A DNA stretch of 64,000 nt from Congeria kusceri. Taxonomy: Eukaryota > Mollusca > Bivalvia > Myida > Dreissenidae. Shown here in pieces: positions 11,880-23,029 of this stretch (position 1 is its first letter; the number at the start of each line of letters is the position of its first letter). The translations under genes were made by a program, and so were the position numbers. The stretch spans positions 90,001-154,000 of the forward strand of contig JAPFQT010000158.1 in NCBI GenBank assembly GCA_027627225.1, read 5' to 3'. The notes beneath the pieces were generated by a model, which saw only the letters and a program-made list of their open reading frames with translations, was not told the origin of the DNA and ran no database searches.

Positions 11880-13300
11880 TAGTAAAAATTGAAAATATTC
11901 CAAACAGTATTTACATTAATTCTCCCTATTGTTAAACGATGAAGTTCTGTGTGTTTTAATACTACGACAGCTCCCAGAAATACACTGCTGTATACAATAG
12001 ATAGCGATTGATGCACATTTCGACAAGGAAGTAATTTAGTTTTATGTATAAGAGCTCTGAAGAAATGTGTTGATTAATTTTCTGTAAGTTTAAATTTTCT
12101 TTCTCAATTGTACTTATGTTTACCAAGGCTATAGCCCCATATATATTTAAACACCATACGTTTTTGACTTAATGCCAGTGCAGATTAATAGTGAAACGAA
12201 AGCATATTTGTTATAGCACGGAATATATTAAAATGGCAACGAGCATGACATGCAGCAGGACAACTTATAAAGATTTCCTTGAAGGAATATACTTTCAATA
12301 CAAAACTGTTGGACGTAGAGAGAGCACAAAGCTAAACAGACCGAAGATGCTAAATAAACCGAAATTTGATAGGTCAAAGATCATATCATCGATGTATCGC
12401 GTCGATTTTTTGGAATATCAAATTTAGCCCAGATGATATGCCCAAAAACGCTTTTATAAAGTTCGGCGCAGATCGACTAAAATTGTAAGTCTTAGAGAGC
12501 GAACATGAATAACAGGAAAATTTAGATAATTAAAATGCCGTTTACCTCGAAGTACCTAGGGCGATTTGGATGTATTTAAGTGAGCAGAGAAACAATGTCC
12601 ACAATCATTATCTGCAACGAACATATAATGAAAGCTGTTTTATTTTAAAGGCGGTCTGCCCACCGACCGTTTGACAAAGTGATGACATGCTAATTGCTTG
12701 TGCTAAACTAAAAACGCATTTGCTAAATCAATAATCTTACGAATTCTCATGCATTTGTTGGATAGGTCGCATGAAAAGGTTTTCATATTTCTCTGCGTAA
12801 GTGTAATTAATGATAGTATGCCCGTTGTGAAACTCTAATACTGTGTATACACATTGCTCATCTTTATTTTGTTTTAAAGTTAACATAATATTTAGAACAC
12901 AATTTCAGTTTGCAAGTACATGTAGATCAGAAGATCCACCAATTAGTTTTATTGGATACTTATTCCTCAGTGACTATAGACACTATAATACACTACTTCG
13001 CGTGACAATGTTCGAGCGGATACTTTATTCGGATTAGACACCTACATTTACATTATTTTGCAAAACAACAAACACGTTTTAAGCAATATGGAAATGAAAA
13101 TTATTGATTTTCAAATTATTGCTCTCCGTTTTATTCGAATGAAATCATGGCTTGCCGTATTAAAAATAAATAATAAGGCGTGACTTGTATGTCCAACAGT
13201 CATTCATTAACATGATATTCATCTAGAGTTGTAAAGGGCTTTCATAGGAAGCTATATGCTGCAGCCTCTTACCACTTCCGCGACCAGACCACACAGTAGT
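11880..13300. other. Spacer without recognised gene
   Basis: The minus-strand open frame covering 11813-12016 includes copy 2 exon 1 read through its donor, so it is not a separate gene. The remaining frames (12191-12427, 12843-13037) have no domain. No clear repeat is seen. Confidence 0.4.
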
Positions 13301-13644
13301 CTTATTCATACACACAGGGAAGAAAATCCTCATTTACCATTTATATTAGATGTAACGCGTTCGATTTATAAACTTACAGACATAATGAAAGATATATATA
13401 ACGCTTAAGGTGTCATACCTTTATTACTTCACAATACCAAAGAGATACACAAAATAAGACATGTTTCGTAACAGATGTATGACATGTCGAAAAGAACACA
13501 AATGTAACAGTAGACCAACAATGAAAAGTTTATTGTAAACAACAATACTTCAACATAAGCACCAGCTATAACGACAATATAATTAATAAAAACGGACATA
13601 ATTAACGCAATGGTTTTGTATGGATCACAACCAGGCTTCATCTT

Positions 13645-14582
13645 TCATGAAATGCTGCCAAGTGAAGAAATACTACATCGGACGGCATGCTTCAACAACT
13701 GTAGTGGATTTCGGAGGGCGTTTCGAATCTTTGCAATTACCTGCTTCGATACGGCAAACCCAGTTTTGCATTTACTTGCAAAATGTTCACAATTGTTGGT
13801 CAGTAGATCATACGGCCCCCATTTTGTAGGGTAGGCAACTAACTTCTCGGCATTTTTAGCAGCTTCCGGAGGGAGGCAATGTCCGGATGGATAATTTATT
13901 CGGATTAGACGCCTTTTACCATAATTTGTGAACTGCATAATGTCTACAATTCTTGGTTTGGCGTCCCGTTTGTTAGCACCTCCAAAATCGGCGACCCCTT
14001 TTTATGGCCAAGTATATACCATGATGGTAGTATTTGACACCGCTTTTATCGCCGGAAACTGCAAGGTGATCACCTCTTCTTAACACCCTGAAGCAAACAC
14101 AAATAGGAGCTTTAATAATGATGAAAGATCTAGAAGGAAAACGATAAGGTTACCCAGTTTTGTCTATATTGGACACACGTCACATTAGTGACACGATCTT
14201 ATTATTTAATGCAAAGAACATGAGTGTTTGAATAATTAAGACATATTATTGTCGTTTCCGTTTATTATTTCAAAATGAAGGCTAACATCTCATGTAATTG
14301 TTTGATGTTGGAAATGTAAGTCCCTTGCAAGTTATATACCACATTGCATTTCTCCAGTGGTCCTGATTTTGTATTTAAACACGATTTTCGAATAATATAT
14401 AAACGAATTGATTGAATAATAATAAACATTAACTAAAATTTATGTTTCACTTTATTTTATTATTATTCATTTATTTTATTATTACCTTATGTGTGTTCAC
14501 AGAAAAGGTATGTTTATATTTACTTGTACACGGTGATTTCTTCTACTTCAGTTGAACAGTCGTCAAACTCTGCATTGGCCAT
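13645..14582 (-). pseudogene. LRAT-like copy 3, frameshifted
   Basis: This is the closest relative of copy 1. Exon 1 (14582-14524) keeps the ATG and leader, with a Cys in place of Phe in the STE region and a donor reading TACAA/GTAAAT. Exon 2 starts after TTGCTTCAG near 14087 and reads VLRRGDHLAVSGDKSGV and a double His. It then loses two single bases around 14010-14020 relative to copy 1, which shifts the frame. From about 13938 it is open again to the stop at 13645, through NNCEHFASKCKTG and the same C-terminal tail as copy 1. Unless these indels are assembly errors, the product is broken. The intron lacks the copy 1 minisatellite. Confidence 0.75.
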
Positions 14583-14949
14583 GTTGATTTAAACAAAATT
14601 ACGATGTTAATCACCAATAAATATATATGCCCTTTAGCTATATTATAACATAATCAACTAAAACGTTTATTTCCAATAACAATTTGGATGTTTAAATACA
14701 CAAATGCATCGAGAAAATAGATTATACTGGCTTTGTTTTCGTTTTGTGCAATAACCTATAATACGTAGGTCTATTTATAGGTATTTTACGCTTGGACATA
14801 TTTTACAGTGAACGTTGTTTATTTTATTGATTTTCAATTTACCGACACTGTGATATATGGCGCATGATCGTTTACAGTTTTCTTGTATAAACTATTTATT
14901 TCATTCTATGCTACAGTGATGGAAGAGCGGAAATAATATAAAATGATAA

Positions 14950-15380
14950 CCGGCAAGTTTCATTTCAGATCGAGTGCACCTGAGCTTTGGATCGTATACG
15001 TTTAATTGTTTAGTGTATTTATAACTTTGAAAATACTTGTAAAAGAGGATATAAGTGCATATTTGTGTACGAATCCATGAATGCTGTAGTGGGGAATATG
15101 ACATATAGTGTGGGTACCCGATATACAATAAATATACCATGCATAAACACTGTATGTCTGTTCGTAGATTCGATAAAGGGACAAGGCTTAACATGTAGTT
15201 CGTAAAGAACGCTGTGTGTTTGGAAATCTTATGAGAATAATAAGGAACACACTATTGACCCACACTTACATTCTGTTCCCCACTCACGTGTGTCTGTATA
15301 CATTAACCGGTCCAGATGCTTTTGCATAATTATCTTCTAGAACAGGATTTTATACAAAAATAGTGGAATTATGCGTACAA
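14950..15380. other. Spacer without recognised gene
   Basis: Two overlapping minus-strand open frames lie here (14901-15194). They have no recognised domain and biased composition. Nothing else was seen. Confidence 0.4.
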
Positions 15381-15381
15381 G

Positions 15382-15725
15382 GACGTTTCATTAGATCTAT
15401 CCAGAATTTTTCTCTTTTTTTTTTAACTCCACCCAGCTATTTGTTCGGGCGACATTTCAGTAGATCTATCCAGAGTTTGGCTTTTATATTTTTAACTCCA
15501 CCCAGCTGTTATTTCGGGCGACGTTTCAGTAGATCAATCCAAAAATTGGCTCTTATATTATTAACTCCACCTAGCTGTTGGTTCGGGCGACATTTCAGTA
15601 GATCTATCTAGAAATTGGTTCTTATATTTTTTACTCCACCCAGCTGTTGTTTCGGGCGACGTTTCAGTAGATCTATCCAGAAATTGGCTCTTATATTTTT
15701 AACTCCAGCAGCTGTTGTTTTGGAA
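15382..15725. repeat. 69 bp minisatellite, five units
   Basis: Units start at 15382, 15451, 15520, 15589 and 15658 with GACRTTTCAGTAGATCTATC, and each carries AACTCCACCCAGCTGTT before TTCGGGC. The period is exactly 69 bp, a multiple of three, so a frame stays open as a 23-residue peptide repeat. I do not read that as a gene. Confidence 0.92.
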
Positions 15726-16017
15726 TTGATTACCATATAGCGGGCGTCACAAGCGCTTCACAGGTATTATCCCGAGCAGTTTTTGTATAATTAAGGTTAC
15801 CAGTTAAACATTTGTTTTCACATTGCAATGATTGGATAAAACACTGGAAAACTATATTTATTTGCATGTCATTTGTGGAAACGCCTGAGTTGCAACACTA
15901 TGTGAATTTCAGCACACTAACGTTTAAGTTTTACACAGTATGACCTTGATAAAACAACAATTTATATCGTACTCAAAACGTGAACATATTGTACAACAAA
16001 CAGTCGCAGACAGTGTT

Positions 16018-16322
16018 ATGCATAGGCGGATTTTGAAGGGGCGGAAGCGGATACGCAACACCGCCGTAAAAGTGTTCAAAAATCAAATTTTAACAACTGA
16101 GACACATTTTCTGCTCAAAACTGAGATAGGTTTATCAGCTTTCTCATCATGTTATGTTGCACAGATGATTAGTTATCGGCTAAAACCTCTACACAAAGCT
16201 AACTATTATATAGAGTAGTGTAATTGGGTTTGTTTGCAAAATATATTAAAAATACGTAATTATTAAGTTGGTAGGTACTGTTTTGCCGCCCCCTCTAAAT
16301 CCAAATTCAGTATTCGCGCCTG
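16018..16322. repeat. Possible MITE with GC-rich inverted ends
   Basis: GCGGATTTTGAAGGGGCGG near 16025 and CCGCCCCCTCTAAATCC near 16287 are imperfect inverted repeats about 280 bp apart, in otherwise AT-rich DNA. The 92-codon frame at 15940-16218 overlaps it without a known domain. Confidence 0.35.
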
Positions 16323-16377
16323 TTATGATCACTTAAAGGGTATAGTTCGGACACGCTGCCCTCACAGTCGTGAGTGT

Positions 16378-16584
16378 ATTACTAGAAAAAAGTAATGCTT
16401 GTATTAGTCTATGAATTTATCCAGGTAATACTTCGGCTTCTGGCCAATTACTAGCAAAAAGTAACGCTTCTATTAGTCTAAAAATTTATTCAGGTAAAAC
16501 TTCGGCTTCAGGCAAATTACTAGCAAAATGTAACGCTTGTATTAGTTTATAAATTTATTCAGGTAAAACTTCGACTTCAGGCCA
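16378..16584. repeat. 69 bp tandem repeat, three units
   Basis: Units start at 16378, 16447 and 16516 with ATTACTAGCAAAAAGTAACG and end with CTTCGGCTTCAGGCC. The spacing is exactly 69 bp. The sequence differs from the 69 bp repeat at 15.4 kb. Confidence 0.92.
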
Positions 16585-16599
16585 ATATGTCCAGGTACA

Positions 16600-17620
16600 C
16601 GTAGGCCTATTGTGATATATTTAAGCAACCCTCGGTAAGATCAATTTATCTAGTCTTTATTTCAGCGTGTAAAACACCGTTTTATAATGAGTATCATTCC
16701 AGGAAAATAACTTCAGCTACTTCCATGTTGGATAAACTTATATTATACAATAATTTTATTGTTATCTTAGATCCTTGGACCATTTTTTTTTGCCTGGGAC
16801 ACATCCTCTAATGAAGGTGATCAGTTTGTTCCAACCAATTCCAAGAACAATGTTTCCTTACAAAATACATGGTCTTTATTAAATCTCATTTATGAAAATT
16901 ACCTCCAAGTATCACATTCACTTTTAAAATAACTACGCGGGCACTCGCCAAGTGCGTCCACCTCGACGCCCCTATTGACAAGAAAGATATGCACGTGTCA
17001 TTATTAACAAGTGCAAATCCGACAAATCATATGATTTGTTAATTTGTGTAACCGTTATTATTTTCTAACAGCATTCATTCTATTTTTCGTCAGGTCAATA
17101 TCGATAATAATCGTGAAACAAAACTCGACGAGTATCAAAACAGAAAATATAAGCATATTTAATGCTGTGTGCGCAGATGCGCTCACTATACAATATAAAA
17201 TACAAATATAGTGGTCGTATGTGATGAAACCGAAAGGGAGGAACATATGTGTGCAAATGTGTTAAAGCCGCATTCCGTAGACTATATTTCAATACAGCTT
17301 AAATTAGAATTAGTTCTAATGAAAGTTAATGACGTTTATTCGACTGGAAATTGTTTCTTATTTACAGAAGGCATTTTGTAATGTCTGTTTTTGAAAACGC
17401 TTGGTTCAAACGAAATATACACTAATGTACATGATGATTTACTCCAGAGGCATCACCAGCTTTTGAGACTATAACCAAGAGCTGTCAGCGCGCTCGATTA
17501 TGCGAAGTATTTCAGTTGGTTAACATTTTGGATAGCGGAAGGGGCATACATTTGTTGAAATACAAAACTGAGTTATGACAATTATTTCATCAAATTAATC
17601 CAAGTTTCAAGTGATAACCA
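16600..17620. other. Spacer without recognised gene
   Basis: No domain, SINE or repeat was recognised. Small minus-strand frames near 17058-17292 overlap each other and look random. Confidence 0.4.
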
Positions 17621-18430
17621 TATGTACTAGTAGTTAATAACTTGTGTAGTTTTGAAGTTGTTAGAGTTTTGAATATAAACTTTAACCAGAAAATCTATGT
17701 GAACAAGGGGCATAACTTTGTAAAAATGCAAAACAGAATTATAGGGAGGTTGTCCCTGATACTGTAGTTGATGACATAGATATATTTCAAGTTTCAAGTT
17801 AATAACTTATGTAGTTCTGCAGTTACAAAACTTTTGAATATTAACTTTGACTTTAAATTCCATGTGAAAAAGGGGCATATCTCTATCAAAATTCAAAACA
17901 GAGTTATAGGGAATGTTGCCACTGATATTGGAGTTCACGACAAAGGTATATTCCAATTTGCAAGTGAATAACTTGTGCTGTTCTGAAGTTACAACACTTT
18001 TGAATTTAAACCTTGACCAGAAATACACGTGAAAAGGGCATAACTCTGTCAAAATACAAACCCGAATTATAGGGAATATTGTCCCTGACACTGAAGTTGA
18101 TGGCAAATGTATATTCTACGTTTCAAGTGAACAACTTGTGTAGTTTTGAAGTTACAAAGCTTTTGAATATAAAGTTTAACCAGAAAATATGTGAAACAGG
18201 GGCTTAACTCTGCCACAATACAAAACAGAGTTATGGGGAATGCTGTCCCTGATACTGGAATAGATAACACAGGTATATTCCATGAATCAAATGAATAACG
18301 TATATAGTTTTGAAGTGACAAGACTTTTGAATGAAAACTTTAACCAAATTTAGACGCCGACGCCGACACTGACGCCGACGACAAGGGTAGTAGAAAAGCT
18401 CACCTATTCTTCGAATAGTCGAGCTAAAAA
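17620..18430 (-). repeat. Array of about 165 bp units with GC-rich head (array 1)
   Basis: The landmark AACTTGTGTAGTTTTGAAG recurs at about 17641, 17806, 17972, 18135 and 18300, spacing 163-166 bp. Each unit also has GGGGCATAACTCTGTCAAAA and CAAAACAGAGTTATAGGG. The right end is a GACGCCGACGCCGAC stretch followed by TTCGAATAGTCGAGCT, the reverse complement of the head at 29.2 and 44.0 kb. Minus-strand frames here are repeat translations. Confidence 0.85.
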
Positions 18431-18735
18431 TTACCAAAACGTTATTATTTTACCGGTGTGAATGTGTGTTTTGTATTTCGATCGGTAAGATGTCAATCAG
18501 AAACGATTTCTGCAAAGTTACATTTTTATGAACATATTTCTTGACTGATGCTTTAAGTAAACAAGATGCATTTATTTGAATTAAAATATACAACCCAATT
18601 AACTTCTGAATCCGTATTTCAATTTTGACATACATATATATCATGGTATATTTGCGATCTGTTATAGCCTACACGTAACTAATATTTTACGAATTTGATT
18701 TGTTTAAATATTGTTCTAATTATACAGAAGATTTG

Positions 18736-18850
18736 GTTTCGGATGAAAATCGATTTTAATTCACGAGTGATCATAGAAATTTATATTTTCACAAGTGGCG
18801 CATATTTTCTATGATCACAAGTGAATCAAAAATCGATATTCTACCGAAAC
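18736..18850. repeat. 115 bp imperfect palindrome
   Basis: GTTTCGG at the left pairs with CCGAAAC at 18844-18850. Inward, AAATCGATTTT-AATTCAC-GTGATCATAGAAA is mirrored by TTTCTATGATCAC-GTGAATC-AAAATCGAT. This is a foldback or MITE-like structure. Confidence 0.75.
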
Positions 18851-18859
18851 GTACAAATG

Positions 18860-19620
18860 TTATTTTTATGTTATGCTTTGTATGCCGATTTATGTGCTAT
18901 CTAAATGCGTTGAATAAAAAAAAATCGCGGGAATTATAATGTCATGACGTCACAATTCTGAGCCCGGCATCGTTGACGGTCCGTTTTCTTTACTATATTA
19001 AATCGGGAACCAGTTTAAAACAGTGAAAATTACCGGAGTGATAATTGTTAGTGTTTCAAACAGTGAATTACCAATGTTATTTCACATATATTTCCCTATA
19101 AATCACTGGAAAGCATAACATAAATACTAACATAGCTCATGGACAGTGTTGGATTGTTAGTCAATAAAAGACATTAATACAACAAACCCATCATGGTGAA
19201 ATAACTTATAAAATATAACAATTCCGTTATACAAATTCTTGCTAAAGATGTTTATGATATCCGAACTCACACACATATCAAATTATTTGCTCGTGTGGAC
19301 ATACATGTATCATACCGTCGCAGAAAAGGTCTTGTGCATTTTGTTCATAACCGTTTGCGTAAAGTCGCTACTTAACACAAAAGAAAAACACACACACACA
19401 AACAAATCATTGTATAGAATGTATAACCTCGATGACGAATGTAAAAAGCAAACATGTCGAACAATCCTTTTTTTCCAAACACTTGCACGGTCTGCTATTT
19501 AGACAATAGCAGACCTAAACTAGAAACATCACAGCATATGACACATTGATCACCATGCGGATGCTTAAATATAAAGGGGTCAATGTTCTGTTTTAAACGG
19601 TGCGAACCCTTATTGTCAAT
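18860..19620. other. Spacer; right part is flank of LRAT-like copy 4
   Basis: No gene is seen. From about 19330 the sequence is homologous to the flank of copy 2. The open frame at 19239-19502 falls in this flank and has no domain. Confidence 0.45.
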
Positions 19621-19699
19621 TCAAATCGGCTTTGAGTGCAATACTGGTGCAGCTGAAGTGTCGACACCTCTTGTGACATGATACGCTACCAAGAGAAGA

Positions 19700-20725
19700 G
19701 ACACAAATGGTTAGGGCTCAACGTCACACAGGTTTTTTTTTTAGAGCATCATGGATCTTTCCAATGATCTGCTTTGATACGGCTAAGCAAGTTTTGCATT
19801 TAGTTGCAAAATATTTACAGTTGTTGGTCAGTAGATCGTACGGTCCCCATTTTGCAGGGTTGGCAACTTCGCGGCATAAACAGCCGCTTCTGATGACCGG
19901 CAATGTCTGTTTACATAATTAATTCGGATTAGATGTCGCTTTCCGTTACTGGTGGATGGCATCAAGTTTACTTAAACCCCAAAACTCAGCAACTCCTTTT
20001 TCAAGGCGTAGATATATACCGTGATGTACATTACGCATGTGATGTGTATGGCCGTGTATGCATGCTCGTTCAATGGGACAAATCTGTGATAGATAATCGC
20101 CCCTTTTCAGAGTCCTAATAAATCGATTAACATAATATTTGTTGTATTATGAAATACGCGAATGGTAATCGTATGTGCAGTGTGCAGCATGTTCTTGTAG
20201 TGGAGCAAATAATGTATATATTAAAGAAAAACGTGCAATGATTTTGGAAGACATTGTTCCTTTTAAAAATTATAAAAAAGAACACACAAGTTAATAACCA
20301 CATCAGATGAGCAACTCGATTGCCAATCAAAACTGAACAAAAATAAAATGACGATAACATGCTTTGTATGGAACTAAAACATGTTCTATTAATACATTTG
20401 AGTTAAATATGTTTGACCAGTCTATCCAGTTATATTGCACCACGTAAAACATGACATAATAATAAACACATAACCTTATACATTATACGTTTCCTTTACA
20501 ACTATGAGCTCTTAAAAATGCGCACATTTGTATCACAAACAATGACAAAAACAATTATTAAACATTAAACAAAAGTCATGTGCGTTATTTGTTGTATGTA
20601 TCACCCAGGTATATACAAACCGGTATATAATAAATTTACATACAGAAAAATAAACTCATATTGAAATGTACTTGCACTCAAGTGCTTCTGCTCTTTGGGT
20701 TGAAAAGTTGAACCATAGCCCTTTC
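19700..20725 (-). pseudogene. LRAT-like copy 4, degenerate
   Basis: On the minus strand, exon 2 is recognisable from about 20118 down to about 19700: an RTLKRGDYL start, HHGIYL, LEKGVAEF and NNCKYFATKCKT, where copy 1 has NNCEHFASKCKT. Glu and His after the nucleophile Cys are thus replaced, the frame is interrupted several times, and an extra segment sits between the start of the domain and the double His. A relic of exon 1 lies near 20666-20722. It is related most closely to copy 2, by shared downstream DNA. Confidence 0.6.
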
Positions 20726-20749
20726 CCGTTTCAACTCTTCTGATATATA

Positions 20750-21450
20750 TATTTTATTGTTCAAAATCTCATTGTTCATAGATGTAAACAATTACCATAT
20801 ATGCTTCCATACCCGATGCCTTAATGGATAGTTACTATTTCAAGCAGATTTCAAAATGGAAGTAATTTAGTTTTATGTGTAAATGGCTCTGTAAAGTTGC
20901 AGCTAAATTCGTTTTAGAAATTGTATTAGTCAAGTTCATTCCCTAGTTGTTTTCAGGTCTCAATGGGCATATCAACGTGTACCACAACGCCTAAGCGCGA
21001 CATTAATAAGTTGTATGGAGTAGAGAAATTGTCATGGAAGTGCGCGATATTTTTTTTTTTTCAATAATTTCATCAATATAGTGTTGCTAGTCCAAAAACA
21101 TATTTTAGATAAATTTGAAAAACGGTCGTGTTTTAGTTTGTGTCTGTATTTCTGCAAAATGCCGTTGATATGCCCATTTTATCCGAGATTTAGTTCCATG
21201 TACAAGAACATGTTTATCGGAATCACTTAAGTTTGTTCAACTTACGTTCAATGCATTATTAGTGTTTGCCTAAAGATGTACAAATTGGTATTACTGGCTT
21301 GTTGCATTTAACCGAATATAATATAATGTATTTGCTGAAATGCTTAACACATATTATACACAAGTCTACAGAAACTATGAATAATTCGACAATTGTGTGT
21401 TATAAATATTTCCAGATAATTTAGAGCATAAGATAATTAGAGCGTAAGCA
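20750..21450. other. Spacer without recognised gene
   Basis: AT-rich. Nothing recognised. Confidence 0.4.
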
Positions 21451-21455
21451 GTGCC

Positions 21456-21750
21456 GGGCCCAGCTAGCTCAGTTGGTAGAGGGCTGGACTGTCAATCGGG
21501 GATCGTTAATTCAAACCCCAGCCCGGCCACATTACTTGAGTTGGGATTGGTCATGAACTTATTTCTACGGCCATTCTCCCTCTACCTCTGATTCAAGTAG
21601 GGCAGTTGTCAGTTACTGGCATAGATATGTGAACTTAGTACTGGTAAATCGCTTAGATTGGCAATGCTTGCCCAGGGAAAGTGTGAGTAAGTTAACTGAC
21701 CGCCTTGATATGACTGAAATACTGTTAAAACGGCGAAAAATAAAAACAAA
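21456..21750 (+). repeat. tRNA-headed SINE (family 1, copy 1)
   Basis: A 74 bp tRNA-like head (21456-21529) has A box TAGCTCAGTTGGTAGAGG, B box GTTAATTCAAACCCC and a GTC in the anticodon position. It is followed by a body shared with the copy at 40.45 kb (GATTGGTCATGAAC, GATTCAAGTAGGGCAGTTG, GTTAACTGACCGCC, GACTGAAATACTGTT) and an A-rich tail. This copy has about 45 bp in the body that the other lacks. The degraded B box argues against a working tRNA gene. Confidence 0.85.
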
Positions 21751-21944
21751 GTTGGAATCGTTCGTATTTATGATATAAACTACTAAACGGATATGTTGTA
21801 CTACTATACCACCTAGAGATCTACGTTACGTATGATTACATTTTTAGTAGTGTAGTGAATGAATTTACTTATTTACACAATATTATAAATGTTTTCGTTA
21901 AGAATGGAATAGTTTTTTTCTTCATTTCATCTGTGTATGAACTG

Positions 21945-22017
21945 TCGGGAAAATGTCGCCAAATGTATTCATCAACGCCGACGGCATTTATGCATAAATT
22001 TGGCGTAATTTTCCCGA
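21945..22017. repeat. 73 bp imperfect palindrome
   Basis: TCGGGAAAATGTCGCCAAAT on the left is mirrored by ATTTGGCGTAATTTTCCCGA on the right, and the centre is near AACGCCGACGGCATT. It has no coding content and is probably a MITE or foldback relic. Confidence 0.7.
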
Positions 22018-22019
22018 TA

Positions 22020-22680
22020 TTCTTATAATTACAACCAAAAGTGGATATAAACATTACTTTTAACTGTCTAAGGGCCGAATCCCCGTTTTAGTTTCGATTT
22101 CATGTTCGACGAACGGCATTTCTAATATCTCGTCAGACATTTCAAATCGCTGTGGATCATTTTGGCGATAACCTTCTGTTAAAAAGTTACTAAAAAGTAT
22201 TCAAATTTTCCAATATGCGTTAACAATTTCATCGTGAATTCCGTGACTTATCTTGTTTGGTTTTGGTCGTCCATTCTCGGCTAAGTTCAAACATGCAAAG
22301 TGATTGTTGGGAGGCTTTTCGGTACGATTTTTGTCCATTCATACTATAGTCATTTGTTGATTTTGAAGCAAGAGCTGGATAAATGCATTCTTATTCTAAG
22401 TATGACACAGCCTTCACTTTGTGAGAGATTCCCATATATATTTATGTCTCTGGGGAATACACACAGGCAAATATCGAAGCGTAATCAAAAGCAGTTACAC
22501 AATGCTTTAGTTAGAGAAAACATTACCGTAATAAATCGTCGTCAAAGGAAATTGTTACTCGTGCATTAAATAAATACATGCATGAACTTTGCCCTCGGTC
22601 GGCAGCGACATGACTGCAGTCAGATGTCTTGACATATAAACTTAATTATTACAAAATAAAGCCATGGTTTCTTATAATTT
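22020..22680. other. Spacer without recognised gene
   Basis: The open frame at 22300-22569 has no recognised domain. I looked here for an exon 2 partner to the orphan exon at 22683-22741 and did not find one. Confidence 0.4.
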
Positions 22681-22682
22681 AT

Positions 22683-22741
22683 CTGTATTCGGTTATTTCT
22701 TCTGCTTCGGTTGAAATGTTTTCAAATTTTACCCTAGCCAT
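22683..22741 (-). pseudogene. LRAT-like copy 5, orphan exon 1
   Basis: The 59 bp segment is aligned with the other first exons: an ATG, then a leader with FENISTEAEEITEYR. The donor is broken (CAG/ATAAAT instead of GTAAAT), and no LRAT core is found downstream on the minus strand before copy 4. It marks a fifth, mostly deleted member of the tandem cluster. Confidence 0.6.
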
Positions 22742-22950
22742 ATTGTTAAAAAATCAATAACAACAAAATAGCTTATCAAGTTTTGTATTTAAGATGTTTA
22801 ACCAACCATCCGTCAACGAGGATCACATTGACGTTAAAATATACTATTACTATACTAATATTACTATATACTAATTACAATATTGATCAAAACGGAATTA
22901 TTTGGTGTTGTACCATTCAATCACCCGTAATATAGAGAATATTTTGTTGG

Positions 22951-23025
22951 TGACTTTTGATATCATCGAGTTCGATATGGCGTAGGAAAAAGGCGAGACT
23001 TGATATCACATGATATCAAAAGTCA
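22951..23025. repeat. Inverted repeat with 16 bp perfect arms
   Basis: TGACTTTTGATATCAT (22951-22966) and its exact reverse complement (23010-23025) flank 43 bp. A second TGATATCA lies next to the right arm. Confidence 0.7.
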
Positions 23026-23029
23026 ATTA

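Noticed and set aside
17807..18437. Several minus-strand frames of 68-99 codons in a row
   Set aside because: They are the same repeat unit translated in different frames within the 165 bp array.
21456..21529. A functional tRNA gene with GTC anticodon
   Set aside because: The B box is damaged, the anticodon stem is poor, and the head continues into a body and A-rich tail shared with 40449-40712, so it is a SINE head.
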